A stretch of 64,000 bases of DNA, from the NCBI RefSeq assembly GCF_002632615.1, contig NZ_NITZ01000004.1:132977-196976 (forward strand), in the 5' to 3' direction. The stretch comes from Xenorhabdus miraniensis. GTDB taxonomy: Bacteria > Pseudomonadota > Gammaproteobacteria > Enterobacterales > Enterobacteriaceae. A program made the translations under genes and the position numbers. The notes under the pieces were generated by a model that saw only the letters and a list, made by a program, of their open reading frames with translations, searched no databases and was not told the origin of the DNA. Positions 1 to 8,787 of the stretch are shown piece by piece; position 1 is the first letter of the stretch; the number at the start of each line of letters is the position of its first letter.

Positions 1-112
1 TTTGTTATATGTAGTTTGTATTTATTCTTTCAAATTAATTGCTATGCGGCGTTATTCTTCCCCACTCTGAAAGTTTTTATTCGCAAATTGTACCGATTAT
101 CAAGAGGCTAAT

Positions 113-1483
113 ATGGCAGCACCACGTTCGGTTCTTGAACTTATAGGGAATACACCGTTACTCGAACTTACACATCTGGATACAGGTCCATGCCAGTTGT
201 TTATTAAGCTGGAAAACCAAAATCCAGGTGGTTCGATTAAAGATCGTGTTGCGCTTTCAATGATTGAGCAGGCCGAAAAGCAGGGGTTATTGAAGCCGGG
301 AGGCACTATCATTGAGGCTACGGCGGGGAATACTGGTATCGGTCTGGCATTAGTCGCTGCGATGAAAGGCTATAAATTGATTTTAGTCGTGCCTGATAAG
401 ATGAGCAGGGAAAAAATTTATCACCTGCGTGCTCTGGGAACGGATGTGCGCCTGACTCGCTCTGATGTGGGAAAAGGGCATCCTGAGTATTATCAGGATT
501 ACGCGCTGCGCCTATCGAAAGAAATCAGCGGAGCTTATTATATCGATCAATTCAATAATCCTGCGAATTCATCCGCTCATGTTGCAACGACCGGCCCTGA
601 AATCTGGCAGCAGATGGAACAAAATGTCGATGCTGTAGTCGTTGGTGTCGGTTCCGGTGGTACGCTGGGAGGCCTGAGCCAGTATTTTAAGGAAGTCTCT
701 CCTCAGACTGAGTTTGTCCTTGCCGATCCTAAAGGCTCCATTCTTGTCGATTATGTTGAACATGGTCATTATAACGAAGCCGGCAGTTGGTTTGTGGAAG
801 GTATTGGGGAGGATTTTGTCCCACCTCTTGGCGATTTTTCTATGGTTAATTATGCCTATAGCATTACTGATGCAGAGGCATTTTCTAGTGCGCGGGATTT
901 ATTACTGACAGAAGGCATTTTGGCCGGCTCCTCTTCGGGGACATTGCTGGCTGCGGCACTGCGCTATTGTCGTGCTCAGACAACGCCGAAACGCGTGGTC
1001 ACGCTTGCTTGTGACAGCGGTAATAAATATTTGTCTAAGATGTTTAATGATTACTGGTTATTGGAGCAGGGCTTACGATCACAGCCAAAAGAAAATAACT
1101 TAAGTGATTACATCACCTATCGTTACCGGGATGGTGCGACGGTTTCAGTTTCACCGCAAGATACTTTGCAAATTGCTTATGGCCGTATGCGCCTTTATGA
1201 CATCTCACAGTTACCCGTAATCGAAAACGAACAGGTCGTTGGTATTATTGATGAATGGGATCTCATGAATACGATTCAGGCCAATTTCCACAACTTCTCT
1301 CTGCCTGTGACTCAAGCAATGACCAGCCAGATTCAGACACTTCATAAAAAAGCATCATTGGAGCAGTTAATTGCTACTTTTGATGCCGGTCATGTGGCTT
1401 TGATTGTTGATGATGGCAATCAATTCCTCGGCCTTGTAACTCGTACTGATGTGCTGAATACATGGCGTCAACAACTCAATTGA
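113..1483 (+). CDS. Cystathionine beta-synthase with C-terminal CBS-domain pair
   Basis: Predicted PLP enzyme condensing homocysteine with serine to cystathionine, the first step of reverse transsulfuration (methionine to cysteine) in the cytoplasm. Seen: the fold-type II PLP motif GGSIKDR with the Schiff-base lysine at K43, the substrate-loop TAGNTG near residue 70 and the phosphate-binding GVGSGGTLGG near residue 180. A tandem CBS module fills roughly residues 335-456, so the protein is longer (456 aa) than plain cysteine synthase (about 310-320 aa). The ATG at 113 has an AGAGG ribosome site just upstream. The next gene, cystathionine gamma-lyase, starts 20 bases after the stop, which supports the beta-synthase reading over cysteine synthase. 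The CBS pair may be regulatory (adenosyl ligand in other enzymes), but nothing here shows the ligand. Confidence 0.9.
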   Translation: MAAPRSVLELIGNTPLLELTHLDTGPCQLFIKLENQNPGGSIKDRVALSMIEQAEKQGLLKPGGTIIEATAGNTGIGLALVAAMKGYKLILVVPDKMSREKIYHLRALGTDVRLTRSDVGKGHPEYYQDYALRLSKEISGAYYIDQFNNPANSSAHVATTGPEIWQQMEQNVDAVVVGVGSGGTLGGLSQYFKEVSPQTEFVLADPKGSILVDYVEHGHYNEAGSWFVEGIGEDFVPPLGDFSMVNYAYSITDAEAFSSARDLLLTEGILAGSSSGTLLAAALRYCRAQTTPKRVVTLACDSGNKYLSKMFNDYWLLEQGLRSQPKENNLSDYITYRYRDGATVSVSPQDTLQIAYGRMRLYDISQLPVIENEQVVGIIDEWDLMNTIQANFHNFSLPVTQAMTSQIQTLHKKASLEQLIATFDAGHVALIVDDGNQFLGLVTRTDVLNTWRQQLN

Positions 1484-1503
1484 ATTCTTTCAGGAATAAA
1501 TTA

Positions 1504-2703
1504 ATGACTAAGTTTGATAAGGCTAAGCTTAATAAGACCAAGGTTAACAAAATTAAATTTGATACAAAAAGCGTTCATGCTGGCTATGTACCTGATCATA
1601 CAGGAGCAGTAATGCCAGCAATCTACGCCACCTCGACTTATGCTCAACCCGCACCTGGCGAGCATACAGGATATGAGTATTCCCGCAGTGGGAACCCGAC
1701 ACGTCATGCGTTGGAAAATGCAATTGCTGAGTTGGAGAATGGCACTCGTGGTTATGCTTTTGGTTCGGGTCTGGCCGCTAGTTCGACCATTCTGGAATTG
1801 CTGGATAAAGATAGCCATATCATTGCGGTGGATGATCTTTATGGCGGTACTTATCGACTGCTGGAGAAAGTGCGTCGCCGGACGGCGGGTTTACAGGTCA
1901 CTTACGTTGAAGCAGGAAATACCGCGGCTCTGGAAGCTGCGATTCAGCCCGATACTAAAATGATTTGGGTGGAAACGCCGACCAATCCATTGCTGAAATT
2001 GGCTGATTTGGCCGCTATTGCACAGATTGCCCAGCGCCACAATATTATCAGTGTTGCGGACAATACCTTCGCTTCCCCTTATATTCATCGTCCGCTTGAT
2101 TTAGGGTTTGATATCGTTGTTCACTCGGCAACCAAATACCTTAATGGTCATTCTGATGTTGTCGCTGGCCTTGCTGTGGTAGGGAACAACGCTGAATTGG
2201 CGGAGCAGGTCGCTTTCCTGCAAAATTCCATTGGTGGCATTCTTGACCCATTCAGCAGTTTCCTTGTCCTGCGTGGTATTCGGACATTGGCGTTGCGTAT
2301 GGAACGCCATATTGCCAGTGCAGAGAAGATTGCTCATTGGTTGGAACAGCAGCCGCAAGTTGAAAAAGTATACTATCCGGGCCTGATTTCCCATCCTCAG
2401 CATGAACTGGCAAAACGTCAGATGCGTGGCTTTGGCGGTATGATTTCCATTGTACTGAAAGGGGGTGAAGATTATACGCGTCAGGTCATTAAAGAATTGC
2501 AATTATTCACATTGGCGGAAAGTCTGGGTGGCGTGGAAAGCCTTGTTGGTCAGCCATTCACTATGACCCACGCATCTATTCCGTTGGAAAAACGTCTGGC
2601 AGCAGGTATCACGCCACAGTTGATCCGCATTTCAGTGGGCATTGAGAATGCTGATGATTTGATTGCGGATTTATCTCAGGCGTTTGAAAATGCGAGTCTT
2701 TAA
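1504..2703 (+). CDS. Cystathionine gamma-lyase / gamma-synthase family PLP enzyme
   Basis: Cys/Met-metabolism PLP enzyme of 399 aa, predicted to split cystathionine into cysteine, 2-oxobutyrate and ammonia. Seen: YSRSGNPTR substrate motif and the PLP lysine in HSATKYLNGHSDV. The frame is open further upstream (to 1462), but the ATG at 1504 has an AGGA site about 8 bases before it and avoids overlap with the preceding gene. Pairing with a cystathionine beta-synthase makes a lyase more likely than a forward gamma-synthase; family members are hard to separate by eye. Odd feature: the first 20 residues are a lysine-rich extension of degenerate pentapeptides (KFDKA, KLNKT, KVNKI, KFD) before the conserved TKSVHAG start. 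Confidence 0.88.
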   Translation: MTKFDKAKLNKTKVNKIKFDTKSVHAGYVPDHTGAVMPAIYATSTYAQPAPGEHTGYEYSRSGNPTRHALENAIAELENGTRGYAFGSGLAASSTILELLDKDSHIIAVDDLYGGTYRLLEKVRRRTAGLQVTYVEAGNTAALEAAIQPDTKMIWVETPTNPLLKLADLAAIAQIAQRHNIISVADNTFASPYIHRPLDLGFDIVVHSATKYLNGHSDVVAGLAVVGNNAELAEQVAFLQNSIGGILDPFSSFLVLRGIRTLALRMERHIASAEKIAHWLEQQPQVEKVYYPGLISHPQHELAKRQMRGFGGMISIVLKGGEDYTRQVIKELQLFTLAESLGGVESLVGQPFTMTHASIPLEKRLAAGITPQLIRISVGIENADDLIADLSQAFENASL

Positions 2704-2735
2704 CAGACGGTAAAAATAATATAATAAAAAACATT

Positions 2736-2770
2736 ATGCCAAACGATATCTTTTCGTTTGGCATTTTTTT
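2736..2770 (+). terminator. Rho-independent terminator after the transsulfuration genes
   Basis: Perfect 11-bp stem ATGCCAAACGA / TCGTTTGGCAT with a 7-base loop, followed by a run of T. It lies 33 bases after the gamma-lyase stop and ends the two-gene unit. Confidence 0.9.
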
Positions 2771-2978
2771 GTCTGATTAATTTATAGAGGGATCTCTTAA
2801 AAGTCGCATTTCATTTATGTGGAAAAATATCAATCTTGATAATTACTGATCTCGCATTGAGAATAAGATATATTTAATCTCAATCAGGAATATATACTCA
2901 ATCGTTGACAGACGGCATGTAAAACTTCAGCTTGAAAGAGGGTATATGGTTAAGGGTATTAAAAGAGGGTAATCAATT

Positions 2979-3485
2979 ATGGCGATTCTAGATATACTGA
3001 CAATTCCGGATGAAAGGCTAAGACAAAAATGTGTCGATGTTACTGATTTTGACAAAGTTCAGACGTTAATTGATGACATGTTGGAGACGATGTACAACAC
3101 CAATAATGGTATTGGTTTGGCAGCGCCACAGGTGGGTCGGAAAGAAGCTGTTTTGATTATCGATCTTTCGCCAAACCGTGATCAACCGTTGGTTTTGATC
3201 AACCCCAGGGTTGTTGAAAAAGAACGTCGTGTGTTGAATCAGGAAGGCTGTCTGTCGATACCGGGGTATTACGCAGATGTCGAACGGTTTGAAAGAGTGA
3301 AAGTAGAAGCATTCGATCGGCATGGTAAATCGGTTACAGTAGAGAGCGAAGATTTTTTATCGATTGTGATGCAGCATGAAATCGATCACTTACATGGCAT
3401 TCTTTTCATCGATTATTTATCCCCCTTGAAGAGACAAATGGCGCTGAAAAAAGTAAAAAAATATCTCAATAGCAGGAAAAGCTAA
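2979..3485 (+). CDS. Peptide deformylase (probable second copy, def paralog)
   Basis: Metal-dependent removal of the N-formyl group from nascent proteins. Seen, in order: motif 1 GIGLAAPQVG (residues 44-53), motif 2 EGCLSIPG (89-96, metal ligand C91) and motif 3 QHEIDH (132-137, ligands H133 and H137, catalytic E134). All catalytic residues are present, so the 168-aa protein looks active. It stands alone here, not beside fmt and topA/rsmB as the housekeeping def does, which suggests an additional copy (the main def would be elsewhere; not visible). Extra deformylases occur as resistance or specialised copies, but that role here is inference. A purine-rich stretch (AAAGAGGG) lies before the ATG. 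Confidence 0.92.
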   Translation: MAILDILTIPDERLRQKCVDVTDFDKVQTLIDDMLETMYNTNNGIGLAAPQVGRKEAVLIIDLSPNRDQPLVLINPRVVEKERRVLNQEGCLSIPGYYADVERFERVKVEAFDRHGKSVTVESEDFLSIVMQHEIDHLHGILFIDYLSPLKRQMALKKVKKYLNSRKS

Positions 3486-3664
3486 CAAATAGAGAATAAA
3501 AAAATAGGTGATTATTTCTTAATGGCATCGTATTTTTTCCTATTTTGGGATATCTCATTGTTATTCGATTGACTAATGATAAATATACGTAAAAAATCTT
3601 AAAATTCAGTTAACGGATAGAATTTAAATGATTTGATGTTAATGATATAGGCAGGGGAATAATT

Positions 3665-4063
3665 GTGACCGGAACAGGTGATATTGCATATTATCAACAA
3701 CCTAATTTTTCCATTGAACTGAGTCTGATAGATACAACGGATGCTAAAGAGGGGACTTATTTGATGATACTGGATGCAGAGGGCATTAGAAATGCCCGGG
3801 TGCCCTCAGTTAAAGTTGGTGGTGAAATCGAATATGTTAATATTCCATCAACTGCCAGCAGCAACAAGGTTGTGTGTGCTATTTATATCAAAGATAAGGG
3901 TAATAGCAGTTACCCACTGGTTGGCACTATTTATCTTAACTATCATCCACTATCAGAACTTGTTGATATTACTACAGTAAAGATTTCTCCAGAATCTCAA
4001 TTAGGCTTAAATGTAGATAGAGTGGATCGCACCAAGTTTAATTTTAAACTGAAAGCAAAATAG
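3665..4063 (+). CDS. Hypothetical 132-residue protein, family not recognised
   Basis: I do not recognise this gene. The frame starts at GTG 3665 with a GGGG-containing leader (AGGCAGGGGAATAATT) and ends 3'-side with a lysine-rich tail (NFKLKAK). There is no signal peptide and no strongly hydrophobic segment. Alternating hydrophobic/polar patterns (FSIELSLID, YLMILDAEG, VCAIYIKD, VGTIYLNYH) suggest an all-beta, probably cytoplasmic protein. It is AT-rich like its surroundings. It lies downstream of the extra deformylase on the same strand, separated by 179 bases, so co-transcription is possible but not shown. It could be a lineage-restricted accessory protein; homology to inclusion-body (PixA/AidA-type) proteins was considered but I see no convincing motif. 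Confidence 0.6.
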   Translation: MTGTGDIAYYQQPNFSIELSLIDTTDAKEGTYLMILDAEGIRNARVPSVKVGGEIEYVNIPSTASSNKVVCAIYIKDKGNSSYPLVGTIYLNYHPLSELVDITTVKISPESQLGLNVDRVDRTKFNFKLKAK

Positions 4064-4245
4064 AGAATTCAGGGGCTTTCCAGCGGGTGGTCAGTCAAAA
4101 GGCCACCAAATGATTGCATGATTTATTTGTTATGTACCGTGGGATGAAACGATTTGGCTGTCTGTTTGCGGGTTCATCGCAATTTTCGGCAAGTGAGACT
4201 TGCGAAGGTGATTGCCATTTGGCGGGTGTGGTGCACCGACTGCCA

Positions 4246-4266
4246 AGCGGTGCCACTGACACCGCT
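4246..4266. terminator. Hairpin 3' of loiP, weak terminator candidate
   Basis: Perfect 7-bp inverted repeat AGCGGTG / CACCGCT with a 7-base loop, 20 bases beyond the loiP stop. No T-run follows on either strand, so it may only be an RNA 3' stabiliser or a relic. Confidence 0.35.
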
Positions 4267-4285
4267 ACAATCTGTACAGAACTTA

Positions 4286-5038
4286 TTATTTCTTGTCTGC
4301 TGCAATACGATCACGAACGTGTTGAGCACGCTCTTTTGAAGGCGGGTGTGAATCAAACATGCTGCTTTCACCACTGCCCAGTTTAGCCAGTTTCTCGAAG
4401 CTGGTTGCTAAACCTTCAGTGTTGAGATTGCGTTTTTTCAGCAGATCATAAGATAAGTCATCAGCCTGACTTTCCTGATGCTGCGAGAACTGCGAGTTGA
4501 TCAGTTTTTCACCCAGTGCTGCAAGCTGAGAATCGCTCAGCTGTGCGGCTACACCACCGGCTGATGCAGCTGCGGTACGTGCAGCAACTGTAGCATAAGC
4601 AACCTGCATTGCTTTACGGGTGTGGCCCAGTGCAACGTGACCCATTTCATGGCCCAGAACGCCTTCGACTTCATTGTCGTTCATCATGTCCATCAGACCG
4701 CTGTATACACGCACACAACCGTTAGCCATTGCCCATGCGTTCACATCATTAGTCAGATAAACTTTATAGTTAACTGGTGTACCGTTAATTTCGTTACCTA
4801 ATGCTTTGGCGATTTTATTCAGACGCTTAGTGTATTGGCTGGATGCTGGTGCAACTTTATTCTGTGCATCCATATCCTTACATGCTTGGTCAGATAACTG
4901 TTTGACATCAGAATCACTTAGTGTCGCCGCCTGGAATAATTGCATTCCGGAGTGAGCCAGCATTCCCTGATCAATATTCTTACAACCTGTCAGAATTACA
5001 GCAGAAACAGCTACTGCAACAAGAGTTTTAATTTTCAT
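4286..5038 (-). CDS. loiP: LoiP (YggG) M48-family metalloprotease lipoprotein
   Basis: Outer-membrane-associated zinc protease of the envelope stress network (partner of BepA and Phe-Phe cleaving in E. coli). Seen: an N-terminal lipoprotein signal with lipobox LTGC (C19), zinc-protease motif HEMGH (H130, E131, H134) and the downstream QESQADD segment supplying the third ligand. The 250-aa length matches E. coli LoiP, and identity is high along the whole protein. The frame is open to 5068, but the ATG at 5038 begins the conserved MKIK signal start. It is transcribed alone, away from the adjacent accessory genes. Confidence 0.93.
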   Translation of the reverse strand: MKIKTLVAVAVSAVILTGCKNIDQGMLAHSGMQLFQAATLSDSDVKQLSDQACKDMDAQNKVAPASSQYTKRLNKIAKALGNEINGTPVNYKVYLTNDVNAWAMANGCVRVYSGLMDMMNDNEVEGVLGHEMGHVALGHTRKAMQVAYATVAARTAAASAGGVAAQLSDSQLAALGEKLINSQFSQHQESQADDLSYDLLKKRNLNTEGLATSFEKLAKLGSGESSMFDSHPPSKERAQHVRDRIAADKK

Positions 5039-5597
5039 AATGTTTTTTTTCCTTTGCAATACATGCAACTATAGTATTTTAAGAGCGTTAAAAGACTATG
5101 GATTCTGCTAAAAATAACAACAGGAATAAACTCTAATATTTATGATTATGTGAATTTGGTAACATTTTTAAAAAATAATCAAATCATAAGTAAAATAATT
5201 TAGTTTAAATTTTTTTAACAAAAATTACTCCCTACAACACGATTACTATGATCAACTACTGCTGCAACGTGCAGGTCTTTATGTGTATCGACAGTAAAGA
5301 GACAAGCCGTCAGGCCCTTCCTGAGTCACGCGTACTGTAAGGAGAGTCCTTTTGGCGTATTCTTGTCACCGACAGATCAAAGGCAGGATACGATTTTGGT
5401 CAATCACCGTATGGGTCAGGAAACGGAAAAAATGCCATGCACCAGAAAAATAGATTAAAAAGATCTTCGATCTATAGCATCTGACAGAGGTATTTTTATT
5501 GTCACCATAATAGAGACCCCGTTAATTCTTCTGCCAGTTCACCTGATGATGGTGTAGATAAATATCTCACAATATTAAATTGTGAATTTCTTCGGTA
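5039..5597. other. Intergenic stretch between loiP and mutH with an IS110 relic
   Basis: 559 bases without an intact gene. The first part is AT-rich (likely loiP promoter). A short transposase relic lies at 5231-5292 (separate entry). A 7-bp inverted repeat TCACAAT / ATTGTGA near 5567-5585 sits just beyond the mutH stop. Nothing else recognised. Confidence 0.6.
5231..5292 (-). pseudogene. Relic of an IS110-family transposase N-terminus
   Basis: Reading the minus strand from 5292 gives VDTHKDLHVAAVVDHSNRVV, which matches the start of IS110/IS1111-type transposases (the DEDD domain begins with a GIDTHKD-like segment). Stops bound the frame on both sides (TGA upstream, TAA shortly downstream), so only about 20 codons survive. 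No ends of the element were recognised. Confidence 0.65.
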
Positions 5598-6278
5598 TTA
5601 CAAGAAAAAATGGCGAGCCAATAATGGTGCCGTAAAATTTTTCTTTAAATAAAAACCTCTGGGGAGTGTCATGATGGGCTGACCATATTCTCCTATTGCT
5701 TCTGTCAGTGCCCGGCTATTAGCTGCTTTGGGGCGCAATTGTAGTACTTCACCATGACGGGCAGTAATGCTCTCAACTTTACCCAATACAATGAGATCCA
5801 TGAGTTCCTCCCAATCGTGTCGCAGTAACTCTTCTTCGGTGGCATTCGGGCTCCAAAGTAACGGAGAACCCACGCGGCGTTCCGAAAGTGGAATGCTTCT
5901 TTCCCCCTCAACAGGTATCCACAAAACACGGGATAACTTACGTCTGACATGACAGTTTTCCCATGTAATACCACTGTTACCTGTTAAAGGCGCAACGCAG
6001 ACAAAGGTTGTTTCCAATGGGAAGCCTTTGCTATCCACAGGGATCGTTTTTAGTTCGATACCGATATGTTCAAAATCCTGTTCAGGTTTACTGCCCGCAC
6101 TTGCACCTAAATAATATTCAAGCAACATACCGACCCAGCCTTTATCACGTTTTAAATCAGGAGGAATGGGGAGTTTTGCCTGTGCAGCAAGTTCACCCAT
6201 AGAGAAACCTGCCAGAGAACGGGCGCGATCGAATAATTGTTGTTCGTTTTCAGGTGATGCCGGAGGTGTAAAGTACAT
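5598..6278 (-). CDS. mutH: MutH, methyl-directed mismatch repair endonuclease
   Basis: Nicks the unmethylated strand at hemimethylated GATC after activation by MutS-MutL. Seen: catalytic D-E-K triad at D68, E75 and K77 within the [13 protein letters not shown] segment, plus the conserved [14 protein letters not shown] and SPLLWSPN blocks; 226 aa against 229 in E. coli. The frame is intact. In E. coli mutH neighbours ygdQ and rppH, so the location next to loiP and an sgrR remnant is a rearranged context. Confidence 0.95.
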   Translation of the reverse strand: MYFTPPASPENEQQLFDRARSLAGFSMGELAAQAKLPIPPDLKRDKGWVGMLLEYYLGASAGSKPEQDFEHIGIELKTIPVDSKGFPLETTFVCVAPLTGNSGITWENCHVRRKLSRVLWIPVEGERSIPLSERRVGSPLLWSPNATEEELLRHDWEELMDLIVLGKVESITARHGEVLQLRPKAANSRALTEAIGEYGQPIMTLPRGFYLKKNFTAPLLARHFFL

Positions 6279-6866
6279 GTTATAAACTATATTTTTGACT
6301 GGTTAAAAAATGCTCTTGTTGATTATTGGCGATCATTGATAGCCCATCATTATAATGATTGTTTTGATAATAGCATGATATAGAAGATCTTTTAATTTAT
6401 GTTCTCTGCATTAAAAAGAGACTTGTTATGATTGTTCACCTATTCCCAGTGATAATAAACAGGATCTTACACTATGTTATCCACAGATTTATGGGATAAG
6501 TGGTAAAAAGTGAGATCACTGGTTTGATTTACAGCGCTAATGAATGATGTTTTCTACAAAAATAGGCGATTTTTGTTTAACTAAAAGGCATATCCTGTGG
6601 ATAAATTCACCATTGATTGATATTTGCTCAGTGTGAGCAAATATGAAAACTTTAATGTGTGACATACCTTATAAAAAGGGGCATAAAATGTATTAACATA
6701 ATGAAAAATAATGGGTATTTATTGACGCTTATTGAGCGTTAGAAAACAGGCAATAAAAGTATACCCGCTTTACCCCTCACTTTTTCACATACATATCCAC
6801 AGAAAAAGTGAATAAAATGGTTCTTGTCAGACAATAAATGTTTATAACTTTAGCTTTTCCTGTGAA
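6279..6866. other. AT-rich spacer with DnaA boxes and a long palindrome
   Basis: 588 bases with no coding frame I can support. It holds two consensus DnaA boxes facing each other: TTATCCACA at 6477-6485 and TGTGGATAA at 6596-6604. A one-mismatch box, ATATCCACA, lies at 6793-6801. Several GATC sites fall between about 6327 and 6515. A 25-bp palindrome lies at 6620-6644, and a small hairpin (ACGCT / AGCGT) near 6725. Function unknown. Confidence 0.6.
6620..6644. promoter_or_regulatory. 25-bp perfect palindrome, operator-like
   Basis: Arms ATATTTGCTCA and TGAGCAAATAT are perfect complements around a GTG centre. Spacing and length fit a dimeric repressor operator better than a terminator: there is no T-run. 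No adjacent gene start explains it; the nearest genes are mutH (minus, starting 6278) and the transposase relics after 7139. The binding protein is unknown. Confidence 0.5.
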
Positions 6867-7049
6867 TTATCCTTCTGGGGGCGTAAACCACGCAGATTTA
6901 AAATCAAACCAGCCAAAGGTATTCATTTTTACCCCTCTCATGCTGCGTTGGCCTTGTAATTCGAGCCAATGATGGAATAGAGGATGCAGCCAATGTTGAT
7001 CAATCATGTTTTCACACCACTCTTCGACAGATAAACCGTTTTTTCTCCA
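6867..7049 (-). pseudogene. sgrR: sgrR 3' remnant (last 60 codons of SgrR)
   Basis: The minus strand from 7049 encodes WRKNGLSVEEWCENM, then HHWLELQGQRSMRGVKMNT, then FGWFDFKSAWFTPPEG and a stop at 6867-6869. This matches the C-terminal end of the E. coli SgrR solute-binding-like domain as I recall it (WRNGEMNLANWCQ, then IIQGQRSMRGLRMNT, then LGWFDFKSAWFAPPDP). An in-frame TAA lies immediately upstream (7050-7052), so nothing more of the gene is left here. The matching N-terminal piece is at 12968-13237 in the same orientation. Confidence 0.85.
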
Positions 7050-7138
7050 TTAAAGATGGAAAGCATAAAAAAGTCTGGGGCACTTTGCTCAATTAGCAAT
7101 AGAATGAGCAACTAAACATATTTATCAGACATCTCATC

Positions 7139-7577
7139 ATGAAAGCCTATGTCGTGAAAGTCGCCCTTCGGGGTATCAGTCCTATGGTCTGGCGTCGCTT
7201 CAGGCTATCAGGCGAGACTTCTTTAGCGGCTTTTCACTATCTCATTCAGATCACTCAGGGATGGCAGAATGATCAACTGCATCAATTCCATATTTATGGT
7301 TTATGGCAAAAATTACGGCATTTCCTATTCCGGCGGGATTGCGTTTCCGGATAACCCTTACAAAATCACGCTGGATGACTTTGAATTTGATGTCGGTGAT
7401 CGTTTTACTTATGAGTACAACTTTTCCGAGAACTGGCTGCACGATATCCGTATTGAAGCTATTCTTCATGCCGATGAAACGGCAACGGTCAAAGATATTC
7501 GTTCATTGATTGAGGTGATTAAGGATATTTATCACAGGCGTTATGCGATGAGTTGGAAGCGGAAGGGATCACGTTAA
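7139..7577 (+). pseudogene. pRiA4b ORF-3-like transposon-associated protein, frameshifted
   Basis: Two overlapping frames make one gene. Residues 1-55 in the first frame (MKAYVVKVALRGISPMVWRR, then the HQFHIYG segment) continue in another frame as KNYGISYSGG, DDFEFDVGDRFTYEY and NFSENWLHDI. This is the pattern of plasmid pRiA4b ORF-3-type proteins found with IS1096-like elements. The frame break coincides with a tandem 7-base duplication TTTATGG at 7293-7299 and 7300-7306; removing one copy restores HIYGKNYG. The 3' end runs straight into an IS982 transposase relic. Confidence 0.75.
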
Positions 7578-7831
7578 TCACAAATGTCCGCAGTAATGTG
7601 AAAGCCAAAGCGTTATCCCTTTGGGATAAGTTGGTGTTACGAAGGCGATTTCTGATAGAGACAGTCATCGATCAACTCAAAAATATTTCTCAGATAGAGC
7701 ATTTGAGGCATCGCAGTCAGCTCGGTTTTCTACTGGAAATCGCTGCTGGTCTCATTGCTTATACATTCCAACCTAAAAAACCGAGCTTGAATTTACGGGA
7801 GGCTGATATTGCTATTCTTAAACGAAGCTGA
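7553..7831 (+). pseudogene. IS982-family transposase, C-terminal fragment
   Basis: About 90 residues match the end of IS982-type DDE transposases. They include a basic segment (KLVLRRRFLIETV), then IDQLKNISQIEHLRHRS and a GLIAYTFQPKKPS tail. The N-terminal two thirds are absent: upstream sequence belongs to the pRiA4-like relic in a different frame. The 3' end collides with the ISAs1 relic on the other strand (overlap 7818-7831), marking one element inserted into or joined to another. Confidence 0.7.
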
Positions 7832-8687
7832 GGTTAATATAATAACGTCGTTCATCACTCTCTGATTTTCCCTGCTCTTCACGCAAGGATTCCACCACCG
7901 CGATGCCCCCCTGTATTTGCCACTGAGGATGCCGTTCCCGCAACCAATCGATATCGTTAATCAGCCACAACTGACGCTGTTCGATACGACCATGATCGCT
8001 CTCCATGCTCTGGCTCTTGGTGTGAGAAATCCCCGTAAACTCTTTCGTCAATTGGGTATCTAAAAAGAGTTTGATATTGTCATGAAACTCGCCCTGATTG
8101 CCTTTTAACGCCAGCACATAATCGGCCTTCCTCTCAACAATCTGGTCAGAGATTTTATACTGGCAGCCCATCGTGTCAATCGTGACAGTAGCACTTTCAA
8201 TATCCAGCAAGACTAGCAATTTGGGGAACGCGGTAATTTCGTTCGATGTATCCGAGACTTTCACCTGACCAAAGCAGAGTTGATTCGCGACTGACCAAGC
8301 ACTGACCAGGTGGAGGGTCGGCGTACCATTGGCTTTGTCGAGCGTTCTCTACAACGTTTTGCCATCCAACGCGATAATGTCATTGGATATTTTGGCTAAG
8401 CTGTTCACCCATTGGGCAAAAGCGTGCCCAAATTCTTGGGGGACAAGTCGGTTTATCACATCGTTAAAGGTATCATGGCTGGGGATGCCATTAGGAAGAT
8501 CCAGAAATTGCCGAAACCAGTCTTCTTTGGATTTACCGTACTCTTCAATGGCATTGAAGCCTTCACAACCACAGATCACGACACAAATCGCGATGGTCAG
8601 AATATCGATGAGAGCATACTGTTTAGTCCGGCTAACACGCGGATCAGTGAGGTGTCCAAAGGCATTGCTGAGGGTCGTTGCTTACAT
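7818..8687 (-). pseudogene. ISAs1-family transposase with in-frame stops
   Basis: One continuous minus-strand frame carries the ISAs1 (H-repeat-associated) transposase: LTDPRVSRTKQYALIDILTI, CGCEGFNAIEEYGK, NDIIALDGKTL, SNEITAFPKLL, DTMGCQ and ADYVLALKGNQG. It is broken by an amber codon at 8349-8351 directly after DGKTL, where functional relatives have an arginine. A TAA at 8682-8684 follows the first ATG. The extreme C-terminus is replaced by the junction with the IS982 fragment, so the gene is dead. Confidence 0.85.
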
Positions 8688-8787
8688 GACAGTTTCTACA
8701 GTTATCATTGACAGCGTACTGATGATAAATCATAAACGACGACCAATCCTATTCTTATATACGAATACACTCAGTTAATCACGTTGG

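Noticed and set aside
4114..4386. 90-codon plus-strand frame overlapping loiP
   Set aside because: Antisense to the conserved loiP 3' end; no recognisable protein.
6279..6866. Chromosomal replication origin (oriC)
   Set aside because: DnaA boxes are present but the gene context (mnmG/mioC or dnaA) and the dense GATC/13-mer arrangement are absent.
8329..8778. 149-codon plus-strand frame
   Set aside because: Antisense to the ISAs1 transposase relic, whose protein similarity is clear on the minus strand.
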